Source of the DNA: Mesaphorura yosii
Lineage: Eukaryota > Arthropoda > Collembola > Poduromorpha > Tullbergiidae
DNA: 64,000 bases
Assembly (NCBI GenBank): GCA_009869945.1
Contig: WIXG01000326.1
Location: 24,317 to 88,316, forward strand
Reading direction: 5' to 3'
Each line of letters begins with the position of its first letter. The stretch's first letter is position 1. A model generated the notes under the pieces. The model was given only the letters and a program-made list of their open reading frames with translations, did no database searches and was not told the origin of the DNA. The translations under genes and the position numbers were made by a program. Shown here piece after piece: positions 1-12,100 of the stretch.

Positions 1-18
1 CTGTTAATTTTTATTTAG

Positions 19-751
19 ACTTTAACGAGAGTAAATTGCTGCACATGGTGAATGCTGAGTTGGCCGACACGTTGGGAAATCTGCTGAGTCGCTGCTCCGG
101 CAAAGCTGTCAACCCGAACCAAATCTGGCCAAAATTCAGTTACGACGATCTCCCAGACTTGACTTCTTCAAACGGCAAGGTGCTAATGAACGCGTTAGAG
201 ACGCTTCCAGGTAGCCAGACCATTATTTAATACGCGTAGGCGCATTTTTGTACAATTTATGTAAGCCCGCTCGTTTCCGCTCACGCTTTCAGCCAAAGTT
301 GAAGCCAGCTTCGAAGACTGCAACTTTTACCGAGGCATCGAGCACATGATGACTGTGCTGAGACTGGCCAACTTGTTTGTGGAAGAGGAGCAGCCCTGGA
401 AGCGAGTGAAGACCTCCGCCCGGGATCCTGGCCTCCTCGCAACGATTTGCATTGTTTTCCAAGTCCTTCGCGTCGTCGGAATTATGCTGCAGCCCGTCGT
501 ACCGACGCTGGCCTCACAACTGCTTGGTAATCTTTTAGACCTTTCAATTACAACGCTTTTGAGTGTCAGAATTCTTAATTCTTTACGGTGGCCTCGCTTG
601 GCCTTCCTTTACCTCTGGCGCAGACAAACTCAGCGTTCCCTACGAGGAGAGGAACTGGATCGACATTAAGCCAGACTGCTGGGAGCAACTGCACTTGGAC
701 AGGGCGCTGGATTCTAGAAGTGTGGTGCTCTTTTCTCGAATAAAATTATAG
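19..751 (+). CDS. MARS2: Mitochondrial methionyl-tRNA synthetase, C-terminal part (partial)
   Basis: The 3' end of a gene that starts before the window. Three coding exons are visible: 19-210, 293-526 and 624-751, joined in phase through GT-AG introns. The product is the C-terminal anticodon-binding helical domain of a class I methionyl-tRNA synthetase. Family-typical segments are VNAELADTLGNLLSRC, a tract around MMTVLRLANLF, and QPVVPTLASQLL followed by VPYEERNW. Lack of any C-terminal extension or tRNA-binding domain favours the mitochondrial enzyme (MARS2), which charges mt-tRNA-Met in the matrix, over the cytosolic one. The catalytic HIGH and KMSKS motifs would lie upstream and cannot be checked. 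The stop is TAG at 749-751. One AATAAA signal overlaps the last codons. The next gene is convergent. Family assignment is firm; the mitochondrial subtype is inferred. Confidence 0.85.
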
Positions 752-775
752 CACCGGAAGTAGCTTAGGAATAAA
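739..775 (+). terminator. Two polyadenylation signals at the end of MARS2
   Basis: AATAAA occurs at 739-744, inside the last codons before the TAG stop, and again at 770-775, about 20 bases after it. The second is the more likely functional signal because cleavage about 15-25 bases downstream of the first would fall almost on the stop codon. Confidence 0.5.
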
Positions 776-973
776 GTAGCCTATGAAATTAGGACTGTCA
801 ATGACGAGGCTCCAGGGCAAATCTACTCATTTATTTCTACAAGTAAATATACAGAATCGCCAACTATTCTTTGCGTTGATTCTAAGCTTTAAGCATGAAT
901 TGCATTCCCGTCGCTGGTTTGGCTTTGATTGGTCGAAATTGCAGTGGCACGCCAGCCTACTGTTCGCTGGACT

Positions 974-2730
974 TCAGGAACGCTCGAAAAGGGACGCAGA
1001 CGCGTTGACAGAACGAGCAAGCGCTGTGACATTTCCTACGCCAAACCCTCTCGCGCCTTTCCTCTGTATAATCTCCAGGAAGAACGTGTCGCCGTTGAAG
1101 ATTGGATACGTGAAGATTTGCATTAAGTATCTACCAACACACAAAAATTCAAACGTCCGAAAATATTTGGCATTGGTAATTGTAGCGCATTGCAGAGAAC
1201 CGTTGGCATTTCTCTAATTTTCATCATTCAAGACCTGCCCACCTGTCGTGAGAAGACGACGGTGTCTCAGTCGCGTCGGCCTCGCAGTCCAAAAGGATTC
1301 CGTGCTTCCGCAGCAATTCGACGTTCTCTCCAACCGAGTTGATTGCCTCGAGCTGTCCAATCTGCGTCACGAAAAATCAAGAAAATCCGAAAGCAGGTTA
1401 GTCAAAGACTCGTTAGAAGCAAGTCCGATTTGGGAAAGGAAAAGAGGGCAGTTGGAGTACCTCCGTGTAGTAGGCTGGCGGAGGATGCCGAAACTGCACT
1501 CCCTGATTTATCAACTGGGCGACCGTGTCCACGATGTTGGTCGTGTGAAGTCCGATGTGCTGAATTCCCGGCCCGGTGTGGTCCTGCAGAAAGTTCTCCA
1601 CTTGTGTGTTTTCTGTGTACAGAACAAATCAAACTGGACAATTGACATTTATTCGAGGGCAATGTGAACTTAATGCTCAGCTCAAGCGAGAAACACGTGA
1701 GACGGGTTGACCACCGCTTCCTTCTTCAAATTGCAATCCATTTATCATACAAGTTTCCACAGGTTATCTCCTGGCTCTATCGCTCAATGACCTGACAGAT
1801 TAGATTTTTGGGAGAAGACTTACTGATATGCGGCAGAGACTCAACAACCACGATTTTCAGCGATTCAGAGTCCTCTTCCGAGCTAGCGTGCATGTCAGCG
1901 CCCGGTTTGACTCCTGTCTCGGCGCATTTCCAGAACTCCATGACCTTGAGCCTCATGCCGACCTCGCCCTCAATGACGAGCCCCTGGGCGTCCGTGTCCT
2001 GCCGATTGGTGAGGAACCTCCGCATTTCGAAGGCATCCTCGTACCAGCGAATGATGCGGTCCGTCTCGCCGACGTGGCAGGCGAGAGCGACGTGGTCAAA
2101 GTGCGTTGGCAGGGCGGAGGAAGTCGCAGGGCCTGCCCTGTTGCTCGACTCGGTGGGCACGAAGCCGGGTAGAAACCAGCCGCCATAGTCCTTCTTCTGA
2201 ACGAGTGTGTGTAGGACGTTTCCGCAGCACGACCTCACAATCGCGTACGCTACGCTCCCGTGCTCGTTGCTCACCGTTGACGGCTCGTGCACGAGTTTGC
2301 AGAGCGCCATATGTCGGAGTCGCTCGAGACAGGTGCTCAGGTCGCCCACTTCAATTGCAATGTTGAACACCGAGTCAGTGTGTCTCCGTCGCCCGCTGCC
2401 GGATTTCGTCGTGCAGCAAAACGCGGTCCACGGCTCCTTGCCGTCATGCCCGACGTCGTTTTCGGAGGACGTGGTCGATAATTTAATTTCTTCATTGTTG
2501 CCTTTGCTGCTGCTCTCGTTTTCGTTGTTGTTGGGCTCGCCACTGCCTCGTGCGAACTCCGCCCTGCAATTCACAACGAACACGGTCCGAGCCGTCTGCA
2601 CGACGACCTGCTCACAGCTCGGCGTGCTTCGCGACCCAACAACTTGAAAACCAAACTTGTCTTCCAGAATTTGCACGGTTCTGCGCAGATCCTCGACGCA
2701 CATTTCGATGTGGTGCAGCCGCAGTTTCAT
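974..2730 (-). CDS. HPDL: 4-hydroxyphenylpyruvate dioxygenase-like protein (HPDL type)
   Basis: Four exons on the minus strand: 2730-1824, 1612-1461, 1361-1243 and 1130-974, giving 444 residues. The fold is the two-module vicinal-oxygen-chelate fold of HPPD-type Fe(II) dioxygenases. The three expected metal ligands are present: His213 in FDHVALACH, His321 in [10 protein letters not shown] and Glu412 in FFLEIIQR, so an active enzyme is likely. The N-terminus ([15 protein letters not shown], then FGFQVVGSR and VFVVNC) resembles HPDL rather than tyrosine-catabolic HPD. HPDL is mitochondrial in mammals and linked to the CoQ headgroup pathway. Start 2730 was chosen because the similarity begins there; the frame stays open upstream for 49 codons with no resemblance. 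Residues about 59-100 form an Asn/Ser/Glu-rich insert absent from human HPDL. Convergent with MARS2; stops are about 220 bases apart. HPD itself is a less likely alternative. Confidence 0.82.
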
Positions 2731-4894
2731 TTTGCCTTTCGCGTGTCTGAATTTTAGCGAGGTGATTCGAATGCCATGCGAATGCCAAAACTGATAAAAT
2801 TGATGAGCGCGTCGAACCGAACCGTCTTCGTCTGGTCGGGAATTTCGAGGAATTCTTGGCAAAGACAGCAACAACAACGTGAGACGACCGAAGCGAGACT
2901 GGGTTTCTTGTCAAAGAATACGAGAGAAGGCGATTTTGCCGGTGGGTTGGCAGGCAATTAGTGCAGTGCAGTGCGACGGGATAACGACAAGAAGCTTGAA
3001 ATACGCACAAATTGAAATGCACATTTTCTTGAAAACATGCAAGATGCAACCCGTTCACCGCACCGCTGACGCTGAGCCGCATTCCGTTCCAAAACACTTT
3101 CTCTCGTAAGGTCGTCTTTTAATTTACGGGCAGGAAGGCCGCTGAGCTTCGATGTCCTTCAAACAAGTAGCCTTTGGTCACTTCACCACGCTGTTATTCC
3201 GTGAGTCAATTGCCATTGTTCTATTTTTGGAGCAGCCCAAAGCTGCAATGCAGGTAGAAGAGTTGTTTTGTTGTAGGACAATAAACCAGTATACCAGACG
3301 GAGACGCTGACGCGAAGTCATGTTTTCTGATGCTGCTGTGGAGTGACTTTTCCTGTTACTTCGATTTTCACGTCTGGCATGTTTACGTGACTACTCGAAG
3401 GAGGCAAGTTCCACCAAATCAGAAAGGAAGGAGTGAGAAACATTGATTCGGATCGATCAAAACAGCATTACTATTAACTGTAAACGCAATTTTGTAGCAG
3501 AAGCCCATTTGCAGCAATTTTGGACTTTTGTAGTGCCTGTAAACAACTAAAAAAAGTGAAAAGCATTTTCCTGATGAAGTTGTACTTTGACTTGACCTCC
3601 AAATTGAACCGTTAGGCTGTCCCTTCCTTTGAGTAAAAGTGACACATTTTAGGCGTGATGCAAAGAAGGCAGGAGACGCTTTTAGCTTGAGGAAATGTTA
3701 AACGTGGGCACGGCATGGCACAATACAGAATAATTGTCCAGCAAATTCTCCCAATCTGCTTTCTGGATTCTGTAATGCGAATTATGTGAATTCTGCGGCC
3801 CGGCCCTCAATTGACGAGGGACAACGGACGTCAGCTGTGCTGTGCGTGCCAGGCGTAATTAAGTACTGATTCGTAAATTCAACTCTACTCGAAGGTTTCA
3901 GGCCAGGGCCTTAGAATATGTGAATGCGAACAAGCGTCAATGGACTCTGGACGGTAGGCCCAAGTGCGAATTCGCGAAGTCTACGGAAAATAGCAGCTGG
4001 CAAGAGAGCAAGAGTGCAAAGGATATGATGACATTTACAATCGTGCAACTGCCACAATGTCAATGTCAGATTGCGAATTACGATGGCCAATGTTTACATT
4101 TTATCGGAATGAATGTCTTTGTTTCCAGATCACAAAGGGTTTTACACTTTACACACAATTTGTGTCATTTATGCTATCAGACATGGCCGAAGGCCAAACG
4201 CCAAAGACGGACACGGTCGCTACTGCTGCACAGTACGGAACGCACAATTTGGAGTTTCATGAAATTGTTCCACAATTTGTTGTTTCGATAAGATTGTTCC
4301 AAGGGAAGTATGCCAGTCTGCCATCCGCCGTTGGAAAGAAAGAAAAATATAATTCGTAAGAACGAGAAAATGCAGTTCAAGAAACTGGCATCCTATGTCA
4401 ATGATTTCTATGTTGGGAATTGAATTAGTTGTTATTAAAACTAATGTTTGCACATACACTCCTGTGTTTAATAAACCAAGGCGTCAATTTCAGCTTGATT
4501 TAAGCAAGAACATTAATTAAGTTTTCAATTGTTCAATCAACTTATTTTCAATGCGAAATGCGCTGGTAAATTAAAATGCGTGTGCAGGTAAAATTGCGCA
4601 TTGGTTTTAGTTTGTTTCGATTTGGTTACTCATGCCAGAAAACGGCACACCGGCACGGGCGGAAGTAAAATTGTGAAAAAAGTTGCCTGTATTTTATCAT
4701 TTTCTTCAATCTCAATGAGGTTACGTAATTCTTAATTCTCATAGCTTAATTGCACAGCTTGTTTAGAAGTTGACTTGGATTCTCCAGGCTTTGAAAAGTC
4801 TTCGACACCTGCAAGGAATAAATGCGCATAGAGAACTTTCCTAGTAGGGCACACAAGGCTGGCCGTTAAATATTAATTAATTAATTAATGGCTT
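2731..4894. other. Intergenic stretch between HPDL and CHMP7
   Basis: About 2.1 kb. It should hold the HPDL promoter and 5' leader, and the 3' region of CHMP7 next to 4894. No open frame here has recognisable domains. Those around 3920-4380 are AT-rich and lack flanking splice logic. An ATTA-type simple repeat sits at 4870-4889, and an AACCGGTT palindrome overlaps the CHMP7 stop region at 4897-4904. Confidence 0.6.
4870..4889. repeat. (ATTA)n short tandem repeat
   Basis: Several consecutive TTAA/ATTA units immediately downstream of the CHMP7 stop codon, in its 3' untranslated region. A similar TTAATTAATTAATTA run lies at about 8798-8813, 3' of PDCL, so this is probably ordinary AT-rich slippage sequence of 3' regions. 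Confidence 0.7.
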
Positions 4895-6507
4895 CTAACC
4901 GGTTATGGTCAGGTTGTCCAGACATTTGACAACGTCGCTCTGATCGAGCGCATCCTTCTGATCTTTTTCCTTTCTGGCTTCCTCGTCTCTCATTAAGTCT
5001 TCCAACTCTTTCTCCAGCAAACTGGAATCCTCATCACCGATTGGTTGCGAAATACTCGTCGAAATGTCCTCCTGCTTATCCAGCAACTGGAAATCGAAAT
5101 ACATGTGACATCATTCGAAGAATCGATAAAAACTGAAATCGGAATTTCAGAACGAATATTACTTCTTTGATGTCGAGCATCACGTCAGTCACGCGGTCTT
5201 CAGTCAACTTATTCTCGTGAATAACTTGATGCAGGGTTTTCTTCCCAATTTCGTACGCTTTTAGAATCTGTTGTAAATTCAAAATAAACGACAATGTTCA
5301 TTAAGATTTACATGTAGACGAATCTTTTGAGCTAACTAGAATTATTAATAGAATTCGTCTACCTTTGCATCTGATTCGGCTCCTTCAATCTGGATGGCGA
5401 TCGATGTCAGAGTATCCAGCACGTTACTCAACTTATCAATGCGTTTTTCCATCAACTTTTGTGCTCTCAAATGCGATTTCGCCTGCAAATTGGTCGTCAT
5501 GTCTCGGAATTATTAGTTGGCATAATTTATTGGAATCCTTTGACATTGACATCCTTACAGTTGCACGTTTGCCAGCTTTCAGTGAAGTTCTCGCAAGATT
5601 TGCGGCCTCATCCTTTTTTTCTGTCAATTTGGTCAGATCTTCCTCCAGCACCGCAACCGACCTCTGAATGTCAAACTGGCCCTTCTCCACTTGCGTTATT
5701 CCCGGAGAGTTTGGGGTTGGCACAATCTTGACAATTTCGACTTCGTCCCTCAAACTGTCTTTCGCAAGTCGCCCAGATGCCGCCAGACACTTGAGCAGGA
5801 GCTCCAAATCGACATCGTTCAAATCAGTCGCTTGAGCAATTTCTTTCTTAAACTGATCCATGCTTTTCACTTCGCCGGATGAGATGGGCATGCTCAAAAC
5901 TCGTTCTACTTGACACTGGAAAGAAAAAGGCAAATCTCAGTTAATCTCCTGATTGTCCCATTGATCGTACTGCTGGTTTGCTTAAGGCTTCTACCTCTAC
6001 CTTTAACTGGGGAAGATGCACGAATTTTGTTGTCTCGCCAATGTTGCCCTTCGAAAACATGGAAACGACGGGCGTGTAGCTCCAGAGGGTAGCCGCCACT
6101 CGCTTCATCGTGTGCGTTGACCAAGTGAGCCAAGAGTTGTTGCTCGACATCCGTGCCACGTATTCGGCGTACGGGACGATGGCTCCCTCCCTAAATACAA
6201 ATAGAAGTTGATGACTGGCGACAAAATCCAATCTGTCAACAAAAAAGGAAGTCGAAACTCACCTTGTCATGTTGAGAAAGACTTCTGGTAGGCAATTTGG
6301 CTTCCTGCCACTCTGCGACGTGAGTTTCTGCTCGATCTCATTCATCGTGAAGCAGATTCTCCTTTCTGAGTCACTAAACTCCTTAATTACAAGCTGCCAA
6401 AACTTCATCTTCTCATCGTAGTGATCTGGATTCAGACTCCGTGCCCGGAATGGCGAGAAAAGCAACACTAAGCGCTCAGGACTCAGGGAGACGAGAGAGG
6501 GATACAT
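4895..6507 (-). CDS. CHMP7: Charged multivesicular body protein 7 (ESCRT-III-like)
   Basis: Six exons on the minus strand: 6507-6263, 6190-6001, 5915-5559, 5482-5363, 5267-5163 and 5086-4895 (TAG), 402 residues; human CHMP7 has 453. The N-terminal third is the CHMP7-specific ESCRT-II-like winged-helix region (KMKFWQLVIKEF, then NSWLTWSTHTMKRVAATLW). The C-terminal half is a Snf7/ESCRT-III core with the basic stretch ARTSLKAGKRA, helices around MEKRIDKLSNVLDTL, and an acidic tail containing LLEKELEDLMRDEEARKEK that resembles a MIM region. CHMP7 recruits ESCRT-III to the reforming nuclear envelope with LEM2 and works in endosomal sorting. The start sits in a GCCGCCATG Kozak context. Divergent from PDCL, with about 920 bases between the start codons. 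Exon sum and frame are consistent throughout. Confidence 0.9.
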
Positions 6508-7430
6508 GGCGGCAGCTAATTTAAGGGAAGGCGATCATTAGCAACTTCAGCTAGTTGGGCAGCGAGCGTCTTCAGTTTCACAAAAATATTGCGTCCTTTC
6601 TCAGCGCAGAAACTTCGCAGCTTGGAATAAAATGACTTTCTTTGGTAACACGAGAGTTCATTTGCTTGTGGCTTCTTGATTGGACCAAATTAAGACACTT
6701 TCGAAGAGATCGGGTTGGGGTACACGGTTAATAGAGCTACTGTAAATCAGTTGGTAAATTAGTTAAAAGCTGGAAATCAGTCAACCCGTCAACCTTGAGG
6801 AGTTCCCGCGCTAACAAAGAAAAAGGAAAAAGAGTTCCTTATCAATTAGCAATCTGGAGTCAGTCAATCGAAGCCTCCCAGAGCAGCATTTGTTTCATCC
6901 TATTCCAGACCAGATTGAAGGCCTGATCTGAAGCATTTTTGCTGCCAAAAAATGCTGAGCAGGTCAAATATTTTTCCACTACCACAGAATCTTCTCTATT
7001 TTCCCAATGCACTATCACGGTTGTTTATATCACGTGTGCGCGTGTATAATCTGAGCAGGACGAACAGTGCTGTGCTACCACCCACGAGCTTGCATGGTTA
7101 AATAACATTACAAATTAATAAATACATTACCATCACAAGGAAGGAAGTGATACCAAACTACATAATCAACAGAGAAGGAAAGGAACAACAGCGACTCGAT
7201 TCAAACACGAAAAGGCGGTGTCCACTCTAAACTGAGGTTAACTTAATTGTCCACAGCGGTCAGTGGTCACTCGTCAACGGTCAATACAGATCAGGTAACA
7301 GTCTTGTCTTTGCTCCTATCCCCTGCTTATCTTGGTTGATTGCGACCTCGGAGTTTGGAACCAAGTAGCAATAAGAAATTGAATTGCAATTAAAGTGAAT
7401 CTTTTTTCTTGTCTTAGACATTCGGACGAA
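6508..7430. promoter_or_regulatory. Divergent promoter region of CHMP7 and PDCL
   Basis: The 923 bases between two outward-facing start codons must contain the 5' leaders and promoters of both genes. I see no clear TATA box for either gene and no further open frame of interest. The assignment rests on gene orientation only. Confidence 0.45.
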
Positions 7431-8720
7431 ATGGCAACGCTGGAGGACAAAATCTTGGGTGGGAAGAGAGACAATTACTGCAGTAGCTCAGAAGACGAAG
7501 GGGATGATGGCTTGAAGGCTGCAGATTGCCCGATGCCTGAGCCACCGCCTCTGTCAACCTCCGGAGGAAGAGGGCCTTCTAAAAATGTACGTCAGCTAAC
7601 CTAAAACAATTTGAAGTACCCTTAGGATCTAACATTTGTCACTGGTTTGCATTTTCACCTACCAGACCGGTCCAAAAGGAGTTCTTCAGGATTGGCACGA
7701 CTGGCAGGAGCACGAGAAGAGTTTACGAAAAGATAAGGACAAGCAATTACTAACACTATGCAAGCAAACTGCATTAACATGTCTAACGGAGGTAACGAAA
7801 GCTGGAACCTTTTCAAAACTTGTTTATACTTTGCTCAGTGCGCTGCTAAATTAATGTAGTGCATTACACTTTGCTGTTTTGTCGCAGGCGGAGGAGCAAA
7901 AATTATCAAATGAAGCCACAGCTGATCTTGACTTTAGTGATCTGATTTCCGATGAGAGCTTGACCGAGTTTATCAAGAAACGAATGGACAGTTTAATGAA
8001 ACGACAGAGCGAAATGTAATTGCAAAAGCTTTCATTCAATGTTCTTATTTCCTCTTATCGCTGGCGTATTCTTATCAGACCAGTTCAAGGAGTCCTCCTG
8101 GAGTTGTCGTCCGGGGACGAATTCTTGAAGGCTGTTGATGAGACGGGTCCAAACGTTACGATCGTCGTTCATATTTATGAAGTCAGTAAAATTAATTTTC
8201 AGAAAAATTCAAGCTGTGAACTCGAACTGATTATAGATTTCTAATTTGTCCACAGAAAATAGCGGAGTGCGAGAGAATGAACGAATGCTTGTCGGAAGTA
8301 TGCCGAGATTATCCCTACGTCAAGTTCTGCCGCATGCTGGCATCCAAAGCTGGAGTAACATCGCTCTTTGTAAGGAATCGCATTTCCAATTTCCAGTAAA
8401 TCAGTGCCGTACAACTGTAGTGCTTGAGTTTAATCTTTGTTTATATTTTCATGTTATTAAAGAAAGCGGAAGGCGTGCCCGCAATTCTTGTGTACAAGGC
8501 TGGAGGTTTGATTGGGAATTTTGTGGGCCTGAAAGAAGAATTCGGGTCCGAGTTTTATCCCGGCGATGTGGAAAATTACCTAATCGAGTAAGTATTTCAA
8601 TATGTGCCCTGATAAGACCCACCAGTCTCCAGATTAAAAATAATTAACCAATTCGTGTCGTCTAGAAATGGAATCTTGGAGGACAGAAACAACGTGCCCG
8701 AATTACTACAGAAGAAGTAA
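7431..8720 (+). CDS. PDCL: Phosducin-like protein (PhLP1 type)
   Basis: Seven exons: 7431-7586, 7666-7791, 7888-8015, 8079-8181, 8256-8369, 8463-8587 and 8666-8720 (TAA), 268 residues; human PDCL has 301. The N-terminus MATLEDKILGGKRDNYCSSS matches the PhLP1 Gbeta-binding helix followed by a Ser/acidic patch likely to be a CK2 site. TGPKGVLQDW is the conserved family motif. The C-terminal half is the thioredoxin fold (VTIVVHIYE, YPYVKFCRM, GVPAILVYKAGGLIGNFVG). PhLP1 is a CCT/TRiC co-chaperone for assembling G-protein beta-gamma dimers in the cytosol. The C-terminus ends soon after the thioredoxin domain, shorter than in vertebrates. The stop is about 400 bases from the convergent RBM gene. 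PDCL2/PDCL3 are less likely because their N-termini differ. Confidence 0.9.
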
Positions 8721-9121
8721 CACGCAAATACAAATGAAAATACGCCTCCGCTTAACATTTAAATGGGAGTTTGGATGCTGCCGTGTAACAAAGTAATTAT
8801 TAATTAATTAATTACTCATTCTCAATTCCTCAACTACATCGGTGATCCACCGGCCAGTTCATTAGTATTAACGTGCCACAAAACGAGCTGGCAATTTTTG
8901 TAGTCATAACAAAATACTTTTCCACCAAAACATTAGCTACCTTATCTCTTATCTCTGTCTGAGGAGGTGATAATAGAATTTAGAAGTTGAATTTTTGAAT
9001 TTTCATTGTATCAAGAACCAAATTGTAATTTTATACAATTTAATGGCTCCTTATTGGTTATTAGGACTTTTATTACGTAAAAATACGCCATCCAAAAAAA
9101 ATAGATACAATAAAAATAGAA
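8721..9121. other. Convergent 3' intergenic stretch (PDCL / RBM)
   Basis: About 400 AT-rich bases between two convergent stop codons, including a TTAATTAATTAATTA run. A minus-strand AATAAA (plus-strand TTTATT, 9069-9074) lies about 50 bases beyond the RBM stop and is a plausible polyadenylation signal for that gene. No gene seen. Confidence 0.6.
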
Positions 9122-12100
9122 TTATTCCAATTGCTGATATCGCGCCAGTGTCACTTTCCTCGGATTGGCGTATCTGTTTCCGTCGTCGTCTTCGTCAGTC
9201 ACGGCCTTAAGCCCAAGCCCAACATTTGCAGCTCTTCGTTCGGCCTGTTTAATGTTTACAGGAAATAAACCAAGAATGAGATTGTATTCGTGAATTTGTG
9301 CGTTAAAGCGAAAGTTAAGTTTGTGGAAAATCAATTAAAATATTGACGAAAATTGTGTGCAGGAATTTTTGGTTGCTTACCACGATAATGTCTGTCCGTC
9401 CTTGATTTCTCAGTCCCAAGCCTTGACCAGCGTTCCACCCCATCTTTTTTAACAGTTTATTTCCGATGTTGTCTTCCTGTATTGCGTCCTTCGGATTGGG
9501 CGATGGCGCTGATTCTGATTCCAGTTGTTGTCTCTTGGATTGGAGGTACAAGTCCTGAATCACACAAGCCGATAATTAACACCAAAATATAAAGGCGAAA
9601 CCGAAACCAATGAGACCATACTTTAATTTTATTTTTGGATTCAATTTTGTCCAGGCCAAACTGTTTCCGTCGTTCCAGCGCTCGGTCGCGATAAACACTT
9701 GAGGTGCTCTGCAGTTGAAATGGTTCGACGGAGGCAGGACCAATCGCCTTCAGGTTCTGCTTGTGGAGATCCGACAGCTCGACGTGTCTGTAAAGGGTAA
9801 ATGAATTTTTACATTTTTGCAATTACGAAAGAATATTTGACAAGCTCATCCTTCTCAAAAATGGCTGCTACACTGAAACTAACTTTTCCAATTGGGTGGG
9901 ATTGCTGAACTGCCGCTTGCAAAGTAAGCACGCCAACTTTATTTTGTCGACGTACTCCGGCGGAGTGTGATCGTGCTCCTGATCTCGGGAAAGACGCTCC
10001 AATGAAGATTCCATCCTCGCCTGCAATGCAAAGTTAAAGCTTTAGCCCAACTAAGTTTTATGCGCATCGCACCGAATTTCAGCGAGAAATGACCTCGTGA
10101 GTTCTGCTGGACTCTGCCGCTTCAGGTAGGTTGGCGTAGCCGCTGGCGCGTTGGTAGGAGTCGGGAATACCTGCGATTGAGGCCGTAGGACTCTCCCAGC
10201 TTGCCTTCACGTCCTTCTTCGGTTTTAGTGACTTTGCCCATTTTTCCATGTCCTGGCAAGTGTCAATTTAAAAAATTAAATGAGGCCAGGCCGCAGGTCG
10301 CAAGGATTTGTTAATTTGTTTCGAGCCGCAAGACTTACTTTCTGGATCCTCTTTGCTTCACTCAATTTATCGGCACTTTCAGAAGCAGTTTGTTCCGAGT
10401 AATTCGCAGTCGACTGATTTGTGGACGATGTGGTCGGCATTCCCTGTCCAAGAAATTCTTGCTCGTCGGCATATTTCGAGGCACCTTGAAGCACATTTGT
10501 AGTGGCTAAATCACAAGAATAAGAATTTTCGATGGCCGACAAAGCATTTTGCAGCATTTTTATCTGGTGGCGAAATTATTGCGAGTCTCACCTCGAGCGA
10601 CAGTTTCTTGTGCTGGAGTGTTCCAATAATTGGACTCAGCATAAGCAGAAGCCTAAACAATTAAAAGGACAACGCCATAAGTCTAGAGCTTGTATCAAGG
10701 CTGAACTTCATGAAAGTAGTTGCCGCAAATGGACACAAATCTGGATTTCGTACTGAAGCCAACAAGTCTCTTCCTTTCTGTTCATTAACTTGACTTATTT
10801 CTTGTGCGAAGGAGTAAGACGATGCTGAATTCGATTCCTGAACCAGATATTTCAGTATTTCAATGAAATGACAGAGAAAATTGAAAATTTAATTCAGGTT
10901 GTTTACATGAGGTGGTTGAGGCTGGGGTCTGCTGTAGTAGTCGAGGTAATACTGCAAATACTGCGCGTACTCCGCCGGACTTCTCGCGTAATGAGCAGCC
11001 GAAGACTCCGCCAGCGTCTGAATCTCTTCCTGCAGACGGAAGGCAATCAGAGTAAAAAAACTTAATCGAATGCGGAATCCAAAATGTGCACAAAAGAGTA
11101 AATAACCACGCTACCTGACTCTGACTCGATGATGATAATTCCTTCGTCATGTCCTTCTCGAGTCCCCACTGACCAGCTTGGACGGCGTGCTTCGCCACGG
11201 CCCCGCCGGTCGCTCCTTGACCCGGTGGCTTGCAGTACGCAACCGTCACTGATAAAAATTGGACACACGTTTAGAATCCGGACACATTCTTAGGCATCTC
11301 AGGAATTCGTGAGCAAGCAACGGAAAACCCGACTGACCTTCTCTTTCGTCGATCTTTAGGGGATACTCCTTCAGGCTCGTGTGAAGCCGAACAGCGTCCG
11401 ACAGATTATTGCAGTCCACGAAGCAAACGCCCAAGCTCAGGTTTGTGGTCTTGTCACGTCCGATGCGGACAGAGCGCATTGGGATCGAGGCCAGTCCGGG
11501 TCTGTCTTGGAATGCCTGAAGCACACCCTCTTCTTGGGTGAGACCGTCCAAATTACGCAGAACAACGGCTGTTCAAGTTATAATTTAGATAACTTAAGCT
11601 GGGTAAGGCATTTGTGGTTTTAACGTCCAAGAATCATGTACAGGCGGCGCACTTACAGCAGGTAGGCTGATAACTCGCTTCACCTCCGCCCTCCTGATTC
11701 GGGCGAGTTGCACGGCATCGATAACAAACGTCGCGACGCTTGAAATTATGGCCTTGACACTGGAAAGTTAAGAGAGGAAACAATTAATAGAACACGAGCT
11801 AGATTGCACTTGTGCATGCGAAATAGAATTACTTACATTAACGCAGTACCAATCAGTCAAAAAGGGTCTGGGGGATCCCGAGCCGAAGGGCGATGAGTTC
11901 ACGGTGTAAATCATGCTGGCCGTGAAGTTTGGCTGGAACGTTAGCAGTCCCTAAATTAAAATTTGTTGGTCAATTGTTTACCAAGCAGCAGCTTTGGAAT
12001 TTTGGTTCCATTTGTCCGTGAAATGACCTCACTACTCACCATTCTGGTGTCCATCCAGCACGACGCATCAGGAATTGAATTGAATTCCACAAACGCAAAT

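Noticed and set aside
2731-2877. 49-residue N-terminal extension of the HPDL-like protein
   Set aside because: No similarity before MKLRLHH; family proteins start near that point.
3920-4380. Two overlapping plus-strand frames as a small gene
   Set aside because: AT-rich, no domain, no splice context, and no signal peptide or conserved motif.
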